Of a DNA stretch of 64,000 nucleotides, positions 35,461 to 48,567 are shown piece after piece. The notes beneath the pieces were generated by a model, which saw only the letters and a list, made by a program, of their open reading frames with translations, did not search any database and was not told where the DNA came from. The stretch spans positions 1,240,001 to 1,304,000 of the forward strand of contig OZ024845.1 in the NCBI GenBank assembly GCA_964017145.1, read 5' to 3'. The stretch's first letter is position 1. Every line of letters starts with the position of its first letter. This stretch comes from Agrocybe praecox (taxonomy: Eukaryota; Basidiomycota; Agaricomycetes; Agaricales; Agrocybaceae). The translations under genes were made by a program, and so were the position numbers.

Positions 35461-37944
35461 ATGTCAATGCATTTACTCCAGGTTTTGATAACTTTCTCTG
35501 CTTTAATCCAGTCATTTGCTTTCAACCTCGTTCGGGATGTTGCCAACTCTCCAGGATTTATCTCTGGCCAGTGGACTCTCTCCGAAGAAGGGTAAGGGCC
35601 GCCCTAAAGTAGTTCTCGATTTTGACAAGATAAATATGCTGACATTTTTAAAAATTCAGTGTGACGGGTGTCAGTGCTATGCAGCTCGCTGTTGTATCCG
35701 AAACCACGGCAATTATATTCGATAAAGTGTATGCCGATGAATTCTTCATTTTTTACTGCATCTACTATCTAAACATGGATACATGTCAGTGAACACAATC
35801 CCACAAGTGTCGATGGCCATCCTGCATGGTCTGTCGAGTTGAACCTCGCCACAAAAACGTTTAGACCACTGAACCCAGCGAGTAATACCTGGTGCGCCAC
35901 TGGAAGCTTCCTTGGAAATGGCACCATAATCAGCACAGGCGGCAACCCAGTGGTAATCACCGGTAAGGCCCTCAAGTTCTGTGTTCGAAATTTCGATGAC
36001 ATGAATTATATAGGCAAGGACGGCTTGCAGGGAATTCGCCTGTTTACACCCTGCGACGACGGCAACTGCGACATTTTTGAAGATCAAAACACAGTCCGCT
36101 TGACTTCGGACAGGTGGTACGCTTCTTCCGTGCGTATGCCGATTATCTGACCACCAAAATGAAAGATATTAAAGTTACAACGTACCCAGGTACGCATTGA
36201 GGATGGTTCTGTTCTCATTTTTGGGTGGGTATCATTGCTTTTCCCGTATGCCATTCAATTTTGATCATCGATTATTCTAGAGGGTCCGTGGTTGGAGGGT
36301 AAGTTGCTACGCTCCTCATTTTTTGGTAGTAATTACTAACTAAGTTCTCCGAGTCAGATTCATAAACAATGCCAGTGTAAACAACCCGACGTACGAATTT
36401 TATCCACCAAAAAACATCAACGGCGAGTCAGAAACATGTGTAGTGACGCATGTATTAATGTTAGCTTGATTCTAGGTTTCAATGGCCTTCAGATTCCCAG
36501 CAAGTTTCTCATGGAAACTCTGAACGGAAATCAATTTCCAAATCTCGCATATCTCCCAGACGGCAACATTTTTATTGCTGCAAACCAAAAAGCAATGATT
36601 TTTGACTGGCGCACTAACACGGAAACGAGACTACCTGGAATTCCCAATGGCGTTCGAGTCAGGTGAAAACGCGTCAAATTTATTTGCGCATAGTTATCGA
36701 ACTCAAGTGCTTCGAAAGTTCCCCATTCTCAGCAAGCGCGATCCTTCTACCATTGACCCCAGAAAATAGCTACACTCCTGAAATCATGATATGCGGTGGA
36801 TCACAGGCGCTAGACGACCTTCCAGCAGCTAACTATAGCGTCTTCACGCCGACATCCGCTCAGTGTTCACGTTTAGTGCTTACTCCAGCTGGCATCGCGG
36901 CAGGATGGAAAGTCGAATTTATGCCCTCACCACGAATAATGCTTGAGTTGATCCAACTGCCCGATATGCGAATCCTCATTGTTAACGGTGCACATACTGG
37001 CACCGCGGGTTATGGATTTGTGAGAGCCTTTTCTTTCTTTCTTAAACTGTACATTTCCGAGAATATCATCAGAGTTTCGACAAAGTCGGCAATAGCAGTG
37101 CGACAAACCCAGCCTTTCGTCCTGTTTTATACGACCCATCTGCACCGGAGGGTAAACGGTTCTCTTCTTCTGGTATTCCAGCTTCTACAATCGCGAGAAT
37201 GTATCATTCTACTGCATCTCTTACGCCGAATGGAACAGTTATAGTCGGTAAGGAATTTGTATAAGGGCATCATGGTTATGTATCCACGCTAACGATCCGC
37301 ACCCCAGCTGGATCAAACCCTAATGACGATGTTAAAACAGTCAAGTATGCCACAGAATACCGGTACGTCGGCAAAGCATGTATTCACGTTCGAGACCCGA
37401 CATCATTTTACACTTAGATTCGAATTCTTTTCGCCGCCCTATCTATCTCATCCCCGTCCAACATTCACGGGACTGCCGGATACCGTCAATTACAATGAGA
37501 AATTCGAGCTTAATGTTGATCTGCCCACTGGGGTAACTTCCGTCAGCGGTAAGTCACTTTCTCACTTTCTTTGGCGATTATAAAGACTGATACATCTCGT
37601 CACCAGTGAATTTAATGGATCTTGGATTTGCGACGCATGGTGTACATATGGACCAGCGACTCGTAACACTCGTATCGAGTCTCTCTGCGGATGGACGTAC
37701 TCTCTCCGTCACTGGGCCGCCCTCTGCAAGGCATTACCCTCCTGGACCCGCCTTCATTTTCGTCGTGACAAACGATGGTGTCCCCAGCTTTGGACATAAG
37801 ACGTTGATTGGAACTGGAGCTTCTCCTCCTGTTGATTTAGGCGCCATTGCAAAGTAAGTTCTGGATCATATCGCCCTCGTTTCTATTCCTTTTGCTGATA
37901 CGTGGCCTTGTAGCTTGCTTAATAATACGGCGTCTAACTGGTAG
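35461..37944 (+). CDS. Copper radical oxidase, glyoxal oxidase type (oxidase A)
   Basis: Secreted enzyme that oxidises aldehydes or alcohols to acids or aldehydes with release of H2O2. Fourteen exons: 35461-35591, 35660-35728, 35790-35962, 36014-36129, 36190-36224, 36281-36298, 36358-36422, 36476-36662, 36719-37019, 37073-37247, 37308-37362, 37418-37548, 37607-37853 and 37914-37944, giving 577 aa in consistent phase. The N-terminus MSMHLLQVLITFSALIQSFA is a signal peptide. Glyoxal_oxid_N domain is followed by a DUF1929-type C-terminal domain. Active-site residues are Cys102 (WCATGS) and Tyr160 (DRWYAS) for the thioether cofactor, Tyr409-His410 (MYHSTAS) and His496 (FATHGVHM). Length is near the roughly 560 aa of known glyoxal oxidases. 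Intron 7 begins GC, not GT. It is the only intact oxidase on the plus strand and lies beside the duplicated R-E unit. Substrate is not deducible. Confidence 0.92.
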
Positions 37945-38199
37945 TCCCGATACTACTGTCAAACCTTTAAAATTTTGATTCCTTTCTTCAAATATATGAA
38001 AATTGTCTGTTGTTAACCTTTTCGTTATTTTCTATGTACTTATGTATCAAGTAGCAATAAAATTGAATCAGGGTATTCGGTACATCTCCGCTCTGTAATC
38101 ATCTTCACCCAAATCCCGTTCAAATTCAAGTCCACGCAAATAAAAACAATGACAACGATGATGATATTAACAAGGTTAATACCTAGCGAGCCTGTACGA
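37945..38199. other. Downstream of oxidase A
   Basis: A short AT-rich 3' flank with CAATAAAATTG near 38055, a possible polyadenylation signal. No gene. Confidence 0.35.
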
Positions 38200-40350
38200 T
38201 ACTTATGTTACTTGTACTTATATTTGTAGGAGGAAGAACGAGGAGGGAGGAAGGTAAGGAAGGTCGGGCGTAGGAAGGTAAGGAGGACAGCGAGGAAGAA
38301 AAGATGAACGAGGGAGGAGAGGAGATTTTGTATACATCGAAAACCAAAGCGGAAAAGTAATAAGATTGCAAGAAAAAGGATAGTATAAACAGTCGGTAGC
38401 TATACCGCCGAGTTTGGTGTTACGAGACAGAGGGATAGTGCTAAGGAGTAGAGGTAGAGAGTGTGCATGTACGTGTAGGTATGGATAGACGAACGGATGA
38501 GAGGTGAAATGAAACGCGAACGACGTACGAAACGACGACGGCGAAACTGAGAACGTACAAATAAACCCAAAAAAAGCATAACATAACCATAGTAAACTAG
38601 GATATGTAAAGCTGGCTAGGTAAGATTATACGTTCATACGATAGGATAGGACCGGGTAGAGCGAGGTACGTAGTGTAGGTACTACGACAATCGGAGCTAA
38701 AGAGCAAAGGGTTGAAAAAAGAGGGAGTGGCGGAAAGAAGAAAAGAGGAACGAGAGGGGATGACGAGAAATGACACTGCAAAAGTAGCAGTGTCACGAGT
38801 CCAGTTTGGAAAAACCGGACGTCGAGACAATATAGAAACAGGGAGCAAACAAAACGTAAAGAGACATCGATAGAGAGAAGAGACAAGAAGAAAGAGAGAA
38901 AAATATGTATGTAATACAACCACCGATAACGCCCAATGAAAGATGGAGAAGATTTCAAGAAAAAGGGGGAAATTTCGTTTTTAAAAAAGAGGTAGGCAGT
39001 GAAGTGGAATAGAAAAAAAAAAAGGCGTAAAACAAGAACCAATAAAAGGAAGAAATAAAATACGAGAAAAAGAAGAAAAAGAAATAATAAAGAAAAGAAA
39101 AGAAAAGAAAAATGCTTTTTGAAGACTGAGTCATGCGTTATACAAATTGTTCTGTTCTGTTCATTTCGTTTGGATTGGGAATGGAATGAATTAACGGGAC
39201 TGAGGATAGGAAAAAAAAGTGTAGCCGGCGCGTTGTTGTTGATATTTGCTATTGGTTGCGTTTCGTCGTCAATGATAAAATTGATTGAATGCTGGTGGTG
39301 GGATTGTGGTGATGATAATTGATGATGATGATGTCGATGATGGGGGTGAGGATAGGCGAGAGGTAAAAAAGACCTTCGTAAGTCATATACAGATGCATGT
39401 GGGGGCACACCGCAGCACCGTCAAAGCCCGCAGGAGAGTGAAGAAAAGTCGATGAGGGAGGAAATACACAAGAGCCGGAGAGTGTGCGTCGGTCGGTCAA
39501 GGAATAATGACAACGATAAGATTAATACAACGGAGCGTGCAGTATAAAGCACAAATCGAAAGAGGCTAGCCGCCCCCTCCGCACCCGTCTGCAAAAGGGG
39601 AAAAATATAGCTTTTGCTTGGATAGACTGGCGAGTTGGATTCCGGGGAAGGAAGAAGAGGGTCAAGCTAACTCCAAGATTGCCGACGTCGGATTATGTAA
39701 GTAGTGGTGGCGGTGTTGACGGGCGATAAGGACGGGTGTCGAAAGCACAGTGCGAGTAGTTATGTTAGTGTCCCGAATACCGGAAGCCGATCGTCCATCC
39801 CGAACCAGTCCACCAAAAATTTCCCGAAACCACCCGGGGAAGAAGTTTTAAAAACAGCGATGACAGCGAAAAACGAAAATTGAAGGCGGCGCGAAAAAAT
39901 AACGGTCGCCACAAGAAAAAGTGTACATGTTTGAACGATTAGTCACAAAATAACGATAATGCTTGATTATGTTGATACACTTGATGAGATTGCGGGGAAT
40001 CAATGCAAAGTGGTATAGTTGTGTGTGCGTGTTGGTTAAAATCTTCCGGGTGAGGCGAGACAGTGGTAGTGGTGGTGGTGGTGGTGGTGGATAGAAGACA
40101 GACACAGATAGGCGGAAGAAGCAAACTAGCAAGCATTGGGGATGTACCGTGACGAGCAACGTAGACGATAGAGGGTAATTTATGCAGCGGATGGTGTGGT
40201 GGTGGTGGTGGTGGTGATCGACAGAAAGACACGGTCTAAAAAACAATATTCCCAAGAGCTGTGAAAGATTAGCAAGCGTCCACTCAATGGAGCAGGTAAA
40301 CTCACTTCTAAATCTTCTCTAAAAATCACTAGTGTTACAAGAAGAGGGAA
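38200..40350. repeat. Block R, copy 4 (fullest copy), 3' flank of the Edc1-like gene
   Basis: This copy is longest and joined to an intact E gene, so it is the likely source arrangement. Landmarks are AGTATAAACAGTCGGTAGC near 38382, GGATATGTAAAGCTGGC near 38601, CGAGTCCAGTTTGGAAAAA near 38795, TAGGCAGTGAAGTGGAATAG near 38993, CACAAGAGCCGGAGAGTG near 39468 and GATGTACCGTGACGAGCA near 40140. GTG trinucleotide runs occur near 40063-40090 and 40195-40217. The minus strand is pyrimidine-rich and reads long open frames (Phe/Leu/Ser) that are compositional artefacts. Confidence 0.75.
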
Positions 40351-40368
40351 AAAGAATAATGATACTCC

Positions 40369-41577
40369 TCAGAGGAGGAGAGGGTCCGGGAGTTCCTCCG
40401 GACTGGGCGAGTTTTGGAACATGGAGCTCGCATAATAACCAGCCTTTTCCAACGCCTCTCGCTCAAGTTCCTGCTCCCTCGTAAGTTGACCGACGGGAGA
40501 CGGGCCTTGACTACGGACAGGCGTAGTGACGGTGACACGGGCGGGTGCGGGGGTTGACGGAAGGGAGGCGCGCTTGTTATTGACGAGGCCAAAGAGAGCC
40601 TGTACGTTTGGATTGAGGATCACACCGCCAGAGCCGGTAGAAACATCCTCATCGGAAGACATTCCAAACATACCCTCGCTGGGAACGCGCTGGTGCCTCC
40701 TTGCACCTCTTTTCATGGCTGGAATAGCGGAATCGAATGGGAAACCAGCCGTAGGGATAGCGGAAAGTGGGGCTGTGCGAGGGCCGACGTAGTTTGTAGT
40801 GGGTCGACGAGGAGGGGTAGAAGGTGGGAAAACCTTCATCGACTTTTCATTCAAATCGTCACAAACTGGGAAATCCTGGAAAGTTGAAGAACGCTTGGGA
40901 ACAGGACGAGGACGGATATTGGATGGAAGCGGGTCGGAACGAGCGATGTTGTTGGTTGGAATTGCCCGCTGGATGTTTGGAACAGGAATAGCCTTTGAGG
41001 CTGGCGATGGAGAAGCTTGCTGTCGGCGACGGGCTAGTTTGCCTGTTGGTTTGGACAAAGTAGGAGAAGGCGGAGGAGAAGTGTTGTTATCGTCTGAAAA
41101 TGGGTCAAAAAGGTTTGTTGAAAAAACTACGGGGGCCTCTGCCTGCGAGGAAACGGTTGTAATTGGAGGAGAAGGTTGGCGCCCATGCTTGGCCCGCAAA
41201 AGTGATTGGGAAGAACTCCTGATAACGGTCAGTTCCGATTCCAATCCATCACCGAGTTTAAACTACCTGTGCTTGTCCTTCGCGCCCTGCTTTGCCTGAG
41301 ACCTCCCGCGAGCTGCTGGAGAAGGAGTCTCTGGGCCAACGACTTCAACTGCCGGGGCCAACACCTTCTTGTTGACGGTCTTTGGCGCAGGCTTGCGCTG
41401 CAGAGACGGCAGCTGGCGCTGAGGAGTGACCCTTGGCTGTACTGGGGGCCTTGAAAGGGAAAGGAGGCCTGGAGTACGGGTCGGCTGCACGACTACTGGG
41501 GCCGACGGGTGTCGACGATGAGCATAGACAGTTGGAGCGGCGAGGAGGATGTTCTGGGGCTTTTGTACGAGCATCAT
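40369..41577 (-). CDS. Disordered Pro/Ser-rich protein with Edc1/PNRC-like C-terminal motif
   Basis: Two exons, 41577-41267 and 41218-40369, with a 48-bp GT-AG intron, give 386 aa. The N-terminus is MMLVQKPQNILLAAP; then low-complexity Pro/Ser/Arg/Lys sequence. A more ordered patch reads EGMFGMSSDEDVSTG and ILNPNVQALFGLV, before a helical GQLTREQELEREALEKAGYY run. The C-terminus is SPSPEELPDPLLL, preceded by YYASSMFQN. Edc1/PNRC proteins carry a short motif of the form YAG...SPxPxxLPxP: the LPxP part binds Dcp1 and the part before it stimulates Dcp2 decapping. The match here is partial (LPDP, YYAS). Role as an mRNA decapping coactivator is an inference. Three antisense 3' fragments of this gene occur elsewhere in the window. 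Confidence 0.8.
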
Positions 41578-44500
41578 GGTGGATGGGGAAGAGAGTAAGA
41601 GGAGGAGAGGATGAGGAGGAGAGGAGAAAAAGGCGAGGAGGCAGGCAGAGATATAATAATTGAGAAGAGATGGAGGTGAACAGTGAAAACGAGGCGATTG
41701 GCGGCCGTGGGAATCTTTTATTATCCAGGGCCCACCAGCCCCACTGTTTGTCACGCTTTGTTTCAGGTGGCGCCTCAATTTTCCATTTTTAGCTCCTGTC
41801 TTTGTTCACATGGTCCATTCTCGGCAATCTCTTGTCCGATCCTCCGATCCCACACCCATGGGAGTCATCCTAGTTACCAAAAGTACAATAATTATTACAA
41901 AGTGTACGCATCCTCCTACATTTCCTTACCTTTCACAATGTCATCACTACTCACAATAGGTTCATTCCAGATCTCACAAACGCCAAATAGCTTCCTACAA
42001 TGAGGCCCCCCCAAAGTCCCACCCCAATTTACCATAAAAGGCTTCTTCAAGCGAGGGTGCCCATTAGTCTTATGCGGTAATCCCCCTTTTCGATCCAGGT
42101 TCAGCCTATCGTGGGTTTGGGGCGACCGATAAGAATAGTGCGAAGATGCTGATGATGATGGTCAGTCAATCTCATCTGTCCAACTTCAAAGAAAAGAAGC
42201 CCGCTAAAACGTCCGTGTAGCTAGTTACTAGACACCACAGAGCACGAGAACTACTACGCCCTCCAAGATCTCACGCTTGAATCAGTCCTCTGATCCATCC
42301 CTGTACATACCGTCTTTAACCGCCGGTTAGTAACAAAAATCAAAACCCTTTATCTATCATGATTACTCTCCGTCCGCAGACCACAGACCACACTCAATCT
42401 CGACACGCATTGTACACGTTCAATGCTCCAAACCGGTGAACTAATATTTAGGCGATTGCCAATTGTGACCTAGGCTCTAGCTGAACCCAAACAAACGGAA
42501 AAATATGACGCGTAGTCCAAACCACCAACGTCGAGCTCACTCCGCTGAAGCCTGACACAAGTCGTCCGTAATTCATAGTACGTATCCCTGGCGAGCTCAA
42601 GTACCGCTCGATCATTGATCGCTTGAAGTGAAATCGCTGTCCTTCAACGCGTTCAACTTCAATGTCAGATTTTAAATTAGACGCCGCTGGCTGGCTGCTG
42701 CTATGCAATGCGTATACACACAGTACATGAACATTAACAATCAATGTTCCGTCCAACGCTAACTAATCAACCAACGATCAATGAAATCATCATCATTATA
42801 ATCATCTTTCCATGCGCGAGTCCTATCCTATCCATCTATCATATTACCATGTTATTATATTGATCGATTCTCCACACATCAATTTTCTGGAATATGTATC
42901 ATGGAGAGTGATTGCTGCAAATTTATTTATAAACAGAGTACCTCAGCCGAAATGTCCAGAAGTAAAATCTTCAATCACCTCTCTCAGATCTTTTCTTTCT
43001 CTCTTTGATTCTGCTCGTCAGACCAAACCCACGCACCCACGCACACGACCTTCTGTTTATGACACAAGTATAAAACGAATTTATGTATTCTCGTATTGCA
43101 ATCCTGTCAAGTTCTTCTTCGCACCCTTCTTCTCATTCGATTGATGTAGATGATGATCAGGGGGAAAGGAAAAGGTAGAAGTGCACAGAGACGTGGACAT
43201 TGAATAGGACCAAAAATAGATCAATGTGCATGTAGCATCTTAAAGGCGTAGACGGACGGATTGAATCAACTTCCAACGCTTTCCGACCCTATAGATATAG
43301 ATAACAGAGAAAGCTGAAAACACACCGATCACAGTCGACGTGGCCACCCGTGGCTCAGGAAGCTGCAGTGTTACCACCCCTCAGTCAGTATATCTTGAGA
43401 ATCCTGAAAAAAATGTACGATTCAATGAACGGAAGGCGTGTTGAATTGACTACCTTAGCCTCGCCTCGCCTAGTCTCCGAGTCGATTCTTCAAACGGGAA
43501 GTACCTCACTGCGACCTTACCTTATCACCCACGATAACTTTTCGAGCGATACTTAGTTACTACCACCGCCTCCGACACGGACACGGAAAGCCAAATCGCA
43601 AAACACATCGGCTATCGAATGCGATGTGTTCAAGAAATTTGGTGTATAGCCCAGCTCTAAATATAGCTCAACGTTCAGACCGGGATCAATTGATCTGAAA
43701 TCGACATAGCATTGCATTGTATGTACATAGATACTATGTATATGCCAGGTACCATGCGCTCACCTCCCGCGTGAGCGGGATGGAATCAATGAAGGAGGAG
43801 AAGCTGGTTTTCAATGTTCAACGATTGGAGCTTCGAATTCTCAATACTGGAGTGAGAGGTGAGAGGTGAGAATGAGAGTAAGCTTGGATAAAGCAGGAAC
43901 AGAAAGACAGAAAGCCAAAACCATACGCATACGCACGCGTATGGTTCTCTATTCTCCGCGTCCGCGCTCGAGTCAATGAATAGTTCGTTCATTCGTCCAC
44001 GTTATGTATAGATATCCATATACTAGTACATACCCATAGGCTAGAGCCAGAGCCAGAGCCTTTAATGTTATTTCTTTTGGTATTGGGCATTGGAAGTCTA
44101 ACGAGTCACCCCAGTATGTAAGTCAACGTATCTAATATACGTAGGTCTCCTCCGACATCCATCGCACTGATAATTGCCACTCTACGTCCGTGTCGGATTG
44201 ATCTTACTGTCGAGGTCTTTAATATGTAGAGGACCAGGACTATTAGGTGAAGAAAGTGAAAGTTCTAGACAGATTGTGTGTGTTTTTTTTTATCTAGGTG
44301 CGCGGCGGCGCCGATCCTGATTATTTAAACTTAACCTACATACCGACGTACCGATGCACAGGATTCGAACGACATTCTACAGATCGCCCTCCCCCTCCGT
44401 CGGACATGTACTTCGGGATAAAAACCTGAAAGATCACGAAGACCGTACAACGACCGTATGATAGTGCCAGTGCATACTAAGTCGGGAGAACTTGAGCCTA

Positions 44501-47500
44501 AGCGTGAGCCGGGCCAGGCTCTTCCTCGTCTTCGTCGCACGACCTCATCCGACACACGGCTTTCGTCTTCTTCTTGGACGTTAAGATAGTACTCGCATAG
44601 CGCCGATGATAATACAATATGAATCACCTATATATAGCATACCCAGTTTACACGATCCCATACTATCTCAATTGAACCCGCAGTAGAAGAAGGGTCTGTG
44701 GTAGTACTAGAAGTAGTTTTACATAGAACTATGTATTTAGGCACAAAGGAACATCCCGAGACGGCCTCGGAGAGATAAGACGGACGACAGAGCCTAGGGC
44801 AATCGGAGGGGGGTCAGAAGATGAAGACAATGATATATTTACCATCGGACGTTACGTACGTATACCCATATTCATGGGACATATATAGAAATTAGATCAA
44901 GTCACGATACGCAGTTGGGCCAGAACTGAAATGCAAATCTGCCAAAGGCTCCGCAGTCCATCCTTCCATCATCCCCAACCACCACCAACATCATCCATCA
45001 TCATGGGGTCCAACTAACATAAGCAGAATGTACCACGACCTATTAATTACCGACAGGTTCGACGATAAAACTAAGTAGTAACTGTTCAAGCTTTCATTGA
45101 AACGGTTATTATAATAGTAGCTTTGTAGAAGGTAGACTAATTGACATACGAACTATGTTTGGGTGCGTGCATAGGGCATCTCAGCGTAGTTCCTTTTGAT
45201 GCACCTTAGGACGGCCCCTATGTCATGTCATAGAATATGGTTTTAGAAGCTTGAAGGGAGAGACAGTGAGAGGCCCAAAGACGGTTCCTAGGTCATTTTT
45301 CTTTATCTCTGCCTCTGGCTTCACTTAGTAGCTCTACGTCGTATGTACTATGACATGTACTGCTAAGGTGCCTGTTACTCTACATATCACTGTCCACAAA
45401 TGCCATCTACTAGATCAGTCCCTGAAATGCATACGTGCGCACTAAGGGAAAAATATTGAGCAGTGAGCACTACACACCCTAGTCACCTACGTACAGAGTC
45501 TCATCTCACAGCCAGAGACTAGCTAAGCCTGCCGCGCTATTAACTTCAACTTCGACGCCCATCCGCGCTCATCAGAACTCGAACTCGAAAAATCTTGCTG
45601 AAATAGCGTAATTATGAGTTGATCGAGGTCAACGCGAAGATTCGAAAGGAAAACCAGAAAGAAGAAGATATACTGATACTTCATATCTTATCTCACTCGT
45701 GCTACACTTGTACGATTTAAACTTAGATCAGGTCCCAATCTGACTTCAAGTCCCTCGTCTTACATACACGCACTTAATCCGACAAGTTAGACTACTTATG
45801 TACAACTCCAGAAATCCAACCACGAGGCTCCAAATTTTTATCAGCCTCTCACATAAGCGTACGCCGTCTACGGCCCCCTCAGGCTATACGTATAACGCAA
45901 CCTAATCTAACTGCCTAATCAGAATCAAAAACACAAACGTCATTCATTTCCTATCCATCGGCCTCGAGCGTCCTTGTGACTGAAGTCTGTTGTTACATAC
46001 CTACTTTGTACTATTTAGTGTAGTCTAGCCTTATAACCAGCCTTATTGTCCCAAGTCATCCTAGTAAATAAGATCCTAAGAACGCCAGGTTCCTGCGCCA
46101 GTGTCATACTAAAAGTTAGGTGTTGGATTATTGACCATGTCATTGCTCCCTTCTTAACACTTAGTGTCCCTCGATGAAACATACCTACTAGCTTTGTACA
46201 CCTCCACTTTATTTGTACGCGGGTAGAGGGCATTCCACTATGTCCGCCACATATTTACTTTCTTTATCTTACAGGCGATATAAGCGCTGTCGGGAACACC
46301 CGGCGGCACAAACCACCGGCACACACAACTACACATATAAATAGCACTCTGCACGTGTCATGACGTCTCGGACTCGAGTCTTGATCATGCGCCACCAGCA
46401 CGGTGACAGGACGCGGGAATCGATTCGGAGGAATGGGGGAATAGGAATGGAATTTCTGATTCTTGAATGAATGAATGAATGTTCTTCTGTTCAAAATATG
46501 ACAAGTGTCATTCTCAGGAGCGGCAAGGGAGTTGGACCCCACTCCAAGCTCCGTCGCTCGGCTGGGCCAACTGAGTCACCGCTGGCCCTGCGAGCGAGCG
46601 CTGAGAGGATTATGATCCTGATCAAGAGCAGCCTCAGGCCTCAGCCTGCGCAGTCTTCAGGCCAAGCTGTTACGGCTCCGTACTGCTCATGTCATTTCTA
46701 GCTTAAAACCCTTACTTACATACAAATTCAATGTGATTGGGGAACCTGGGGAGATGTGGCAAAGCTCCAATTGTCCGTCGAGTACGGCTACTAAGCTACT
46801 GAACGGACAGGAGGAAGATTTCTGTTCTCTAAACAATGGGAGCGTTTATTTCTGGGGTTATGAATCTACATATTTGGCAAGTTATGTATTAAAGAACCCT
46901 TGGGCCATGGGAGGCACATCAAATACGCGTGCAAGTTCTTTGTTCTGTTTATTTCTGTGCGGTCGCGGTGACATAAGTCGCAGCCTTGAGGCTTTAGACC
47001 TGAACCTTGAAGGGCAGAGACTTCCAAGAAGAAGGAAGAAGCTACCCGAGATTGTCAGAAGGGTTCTTGTATTTACTTCTTCATACTCGTCCTTATCACG
47101 CCATCACATTAGTGTTTGGACCGCGGTACCTAGAAACATAGCTACAGTTGGACGTACTGGCACTTGAAACTGTGCGTCTCTTTCTGGCTTGTCGCTTACC
47201 AGTGTTAGTTCCACTAAAATCCCCAAATACACATGCCGAGGTCGCTTCTCTATCTCACTCATTTCTTCTCTCAGAATATGGACCTCAACCGAGGACCTTT
47301 TTCTCAAATTCAGAGTTCGAGAAACACCGAGTAAGCACATAAGACTCGTAGGTGCAATGTACACGTATGTACGACTGACAGCCGGCGGGTTGGCCACCGC
47401 CTCGTGTGTTCTCGATGAGTTTTAATTTCATTGTTTCGGAGTCGGATCCTACTGTCCTCATGGTACGTCGCGGTACTTACTGGAACAGAGTAAAAAGTAT

Positions 47501-48567
47501 CAGGTCAGGCTTACCATCCTCACAAACCTACATACATACTTCACATACACCTTGTTTCTTGCTTGAGAACACGACACAAAAGTTTATTCGACCCCACGAA
47601 CAGTCAATGGTACAATTAAAACTTAAACACTGTAGGTCGCCGTGTCTTCGATACGATGTAATGACAAGGACATGACATGCCGCTTACGTGAGCTAGTTGT
47701 TGTGGTAATATCACACAAAAACAAGAATGAAGGTTTAACAGGCGTCCGAGTGACGTGCCGTCTTGAAATTGACAAAAGTCAACGATAGTCATAACCTTCC
47801 AAAATTCTGACTCTCGCAGCAACGTAACGTGTAAATTTTCGAAGACGGCGAACCGGAGACTGTTACAGTCACTATTATTCGATCATTGCATAGCCGCAGG
47901 TTCCTCCGTCGCATGCAGGAACCGTGTGGTGATGGACCCTTTGATGGTTTATTTTTAGCCTTAGTCGTCTATGAATGATGGAAAGGCAGTGTAACTCAGT
48001 GTAGGTTTGTATGTATCAGATTATATTATGCTTTATATCAATGGCTCGCGACCATGAGGTCCGGTAGTTAAGATTATTATCACGGAATACGGAGCCGAAC
48101 TTAAAGATATGTACATAGTTAATGCTCTGCATAATAATCTTCATTTTTAAGTTTTGATGGTAACATTTCGATCTACTAAAGGCTGTGTAACGGGGGGGGC
48201 GAGAACTTGGAGGGTAATTAGTACTTGTAGGGAGCAAGCGCGCATATGTAGTCCTAGTGATCGCACTACCCTTGCAGCAATTTTATAGGCTAAACAAACG
48301 AGATATAGCCAGGGCACGTGAGGCCGAACCGAACGGCAAGCATGATGTTAAGACCAACTTGGTATGATCGAAGTGAACTGATGCCATCAACGCGACTGAT
48401 AGGCACCGGCGCCTACAGACTATCGAGCATCTATCGAACGTTGCATTAACTACAGGTCAAATACAAATGTTTTCATTTTATATAAGTAATACAAAAAGAG
48501 AGAAAATGGACTGAGGAGGTTCAAAATGCGGAACCCTCTAGGCTTCGTTTCTCTTGAGCATCGGGCT
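41578..48567. other. Seven-kb stretch with no recognised gene
   Basis: 41578-41800 is the pyrimidine-rich leader and promoter of the Edc1-like gene (minus strand). Beyond this I see only short open frames. Runs such as GAGCCAGAGCCAGAGCC near 44043 occur. A tRNA-like hairpin sequence lies on the minus strand at about 46513-46585. No coding pattern with small introns is evident. Long non-coding transcripts or regulatory DNA cannot be excluded. Confidence 0.45.

Noticed and set aside
38626..39408. 260-codon open frame on the minus strand (MPPHASVYDLRRS...)
   Set aside because: It lies in the purine-rich R block. The peptide is a Phe/Leu/Ser run dictated by composition, and it is not conserved in the other R copies.
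40055..40217. CRISPR-like or satellite array in the GTG-rich stretch
   Set aside because: It is a simple trinucleotide repeat without unit plus spacer structure, in a eukaryotic context.
40526..41299. Plus-strand open frames over 40.5-41.3 kb
   Set aside because: These are antisense shadows of the Edc1-like gene, whose spliced minus frame covers the whole region.
46513..46585. tRNA-like sequence on the minus strand (GACTCAGTTGG ... GGTCCAACTCC)
   Set aside because: A and B boxes each have a mismatch, the spacing is short, and no consistent D and anticodon arms form. Not called as a tRNA.
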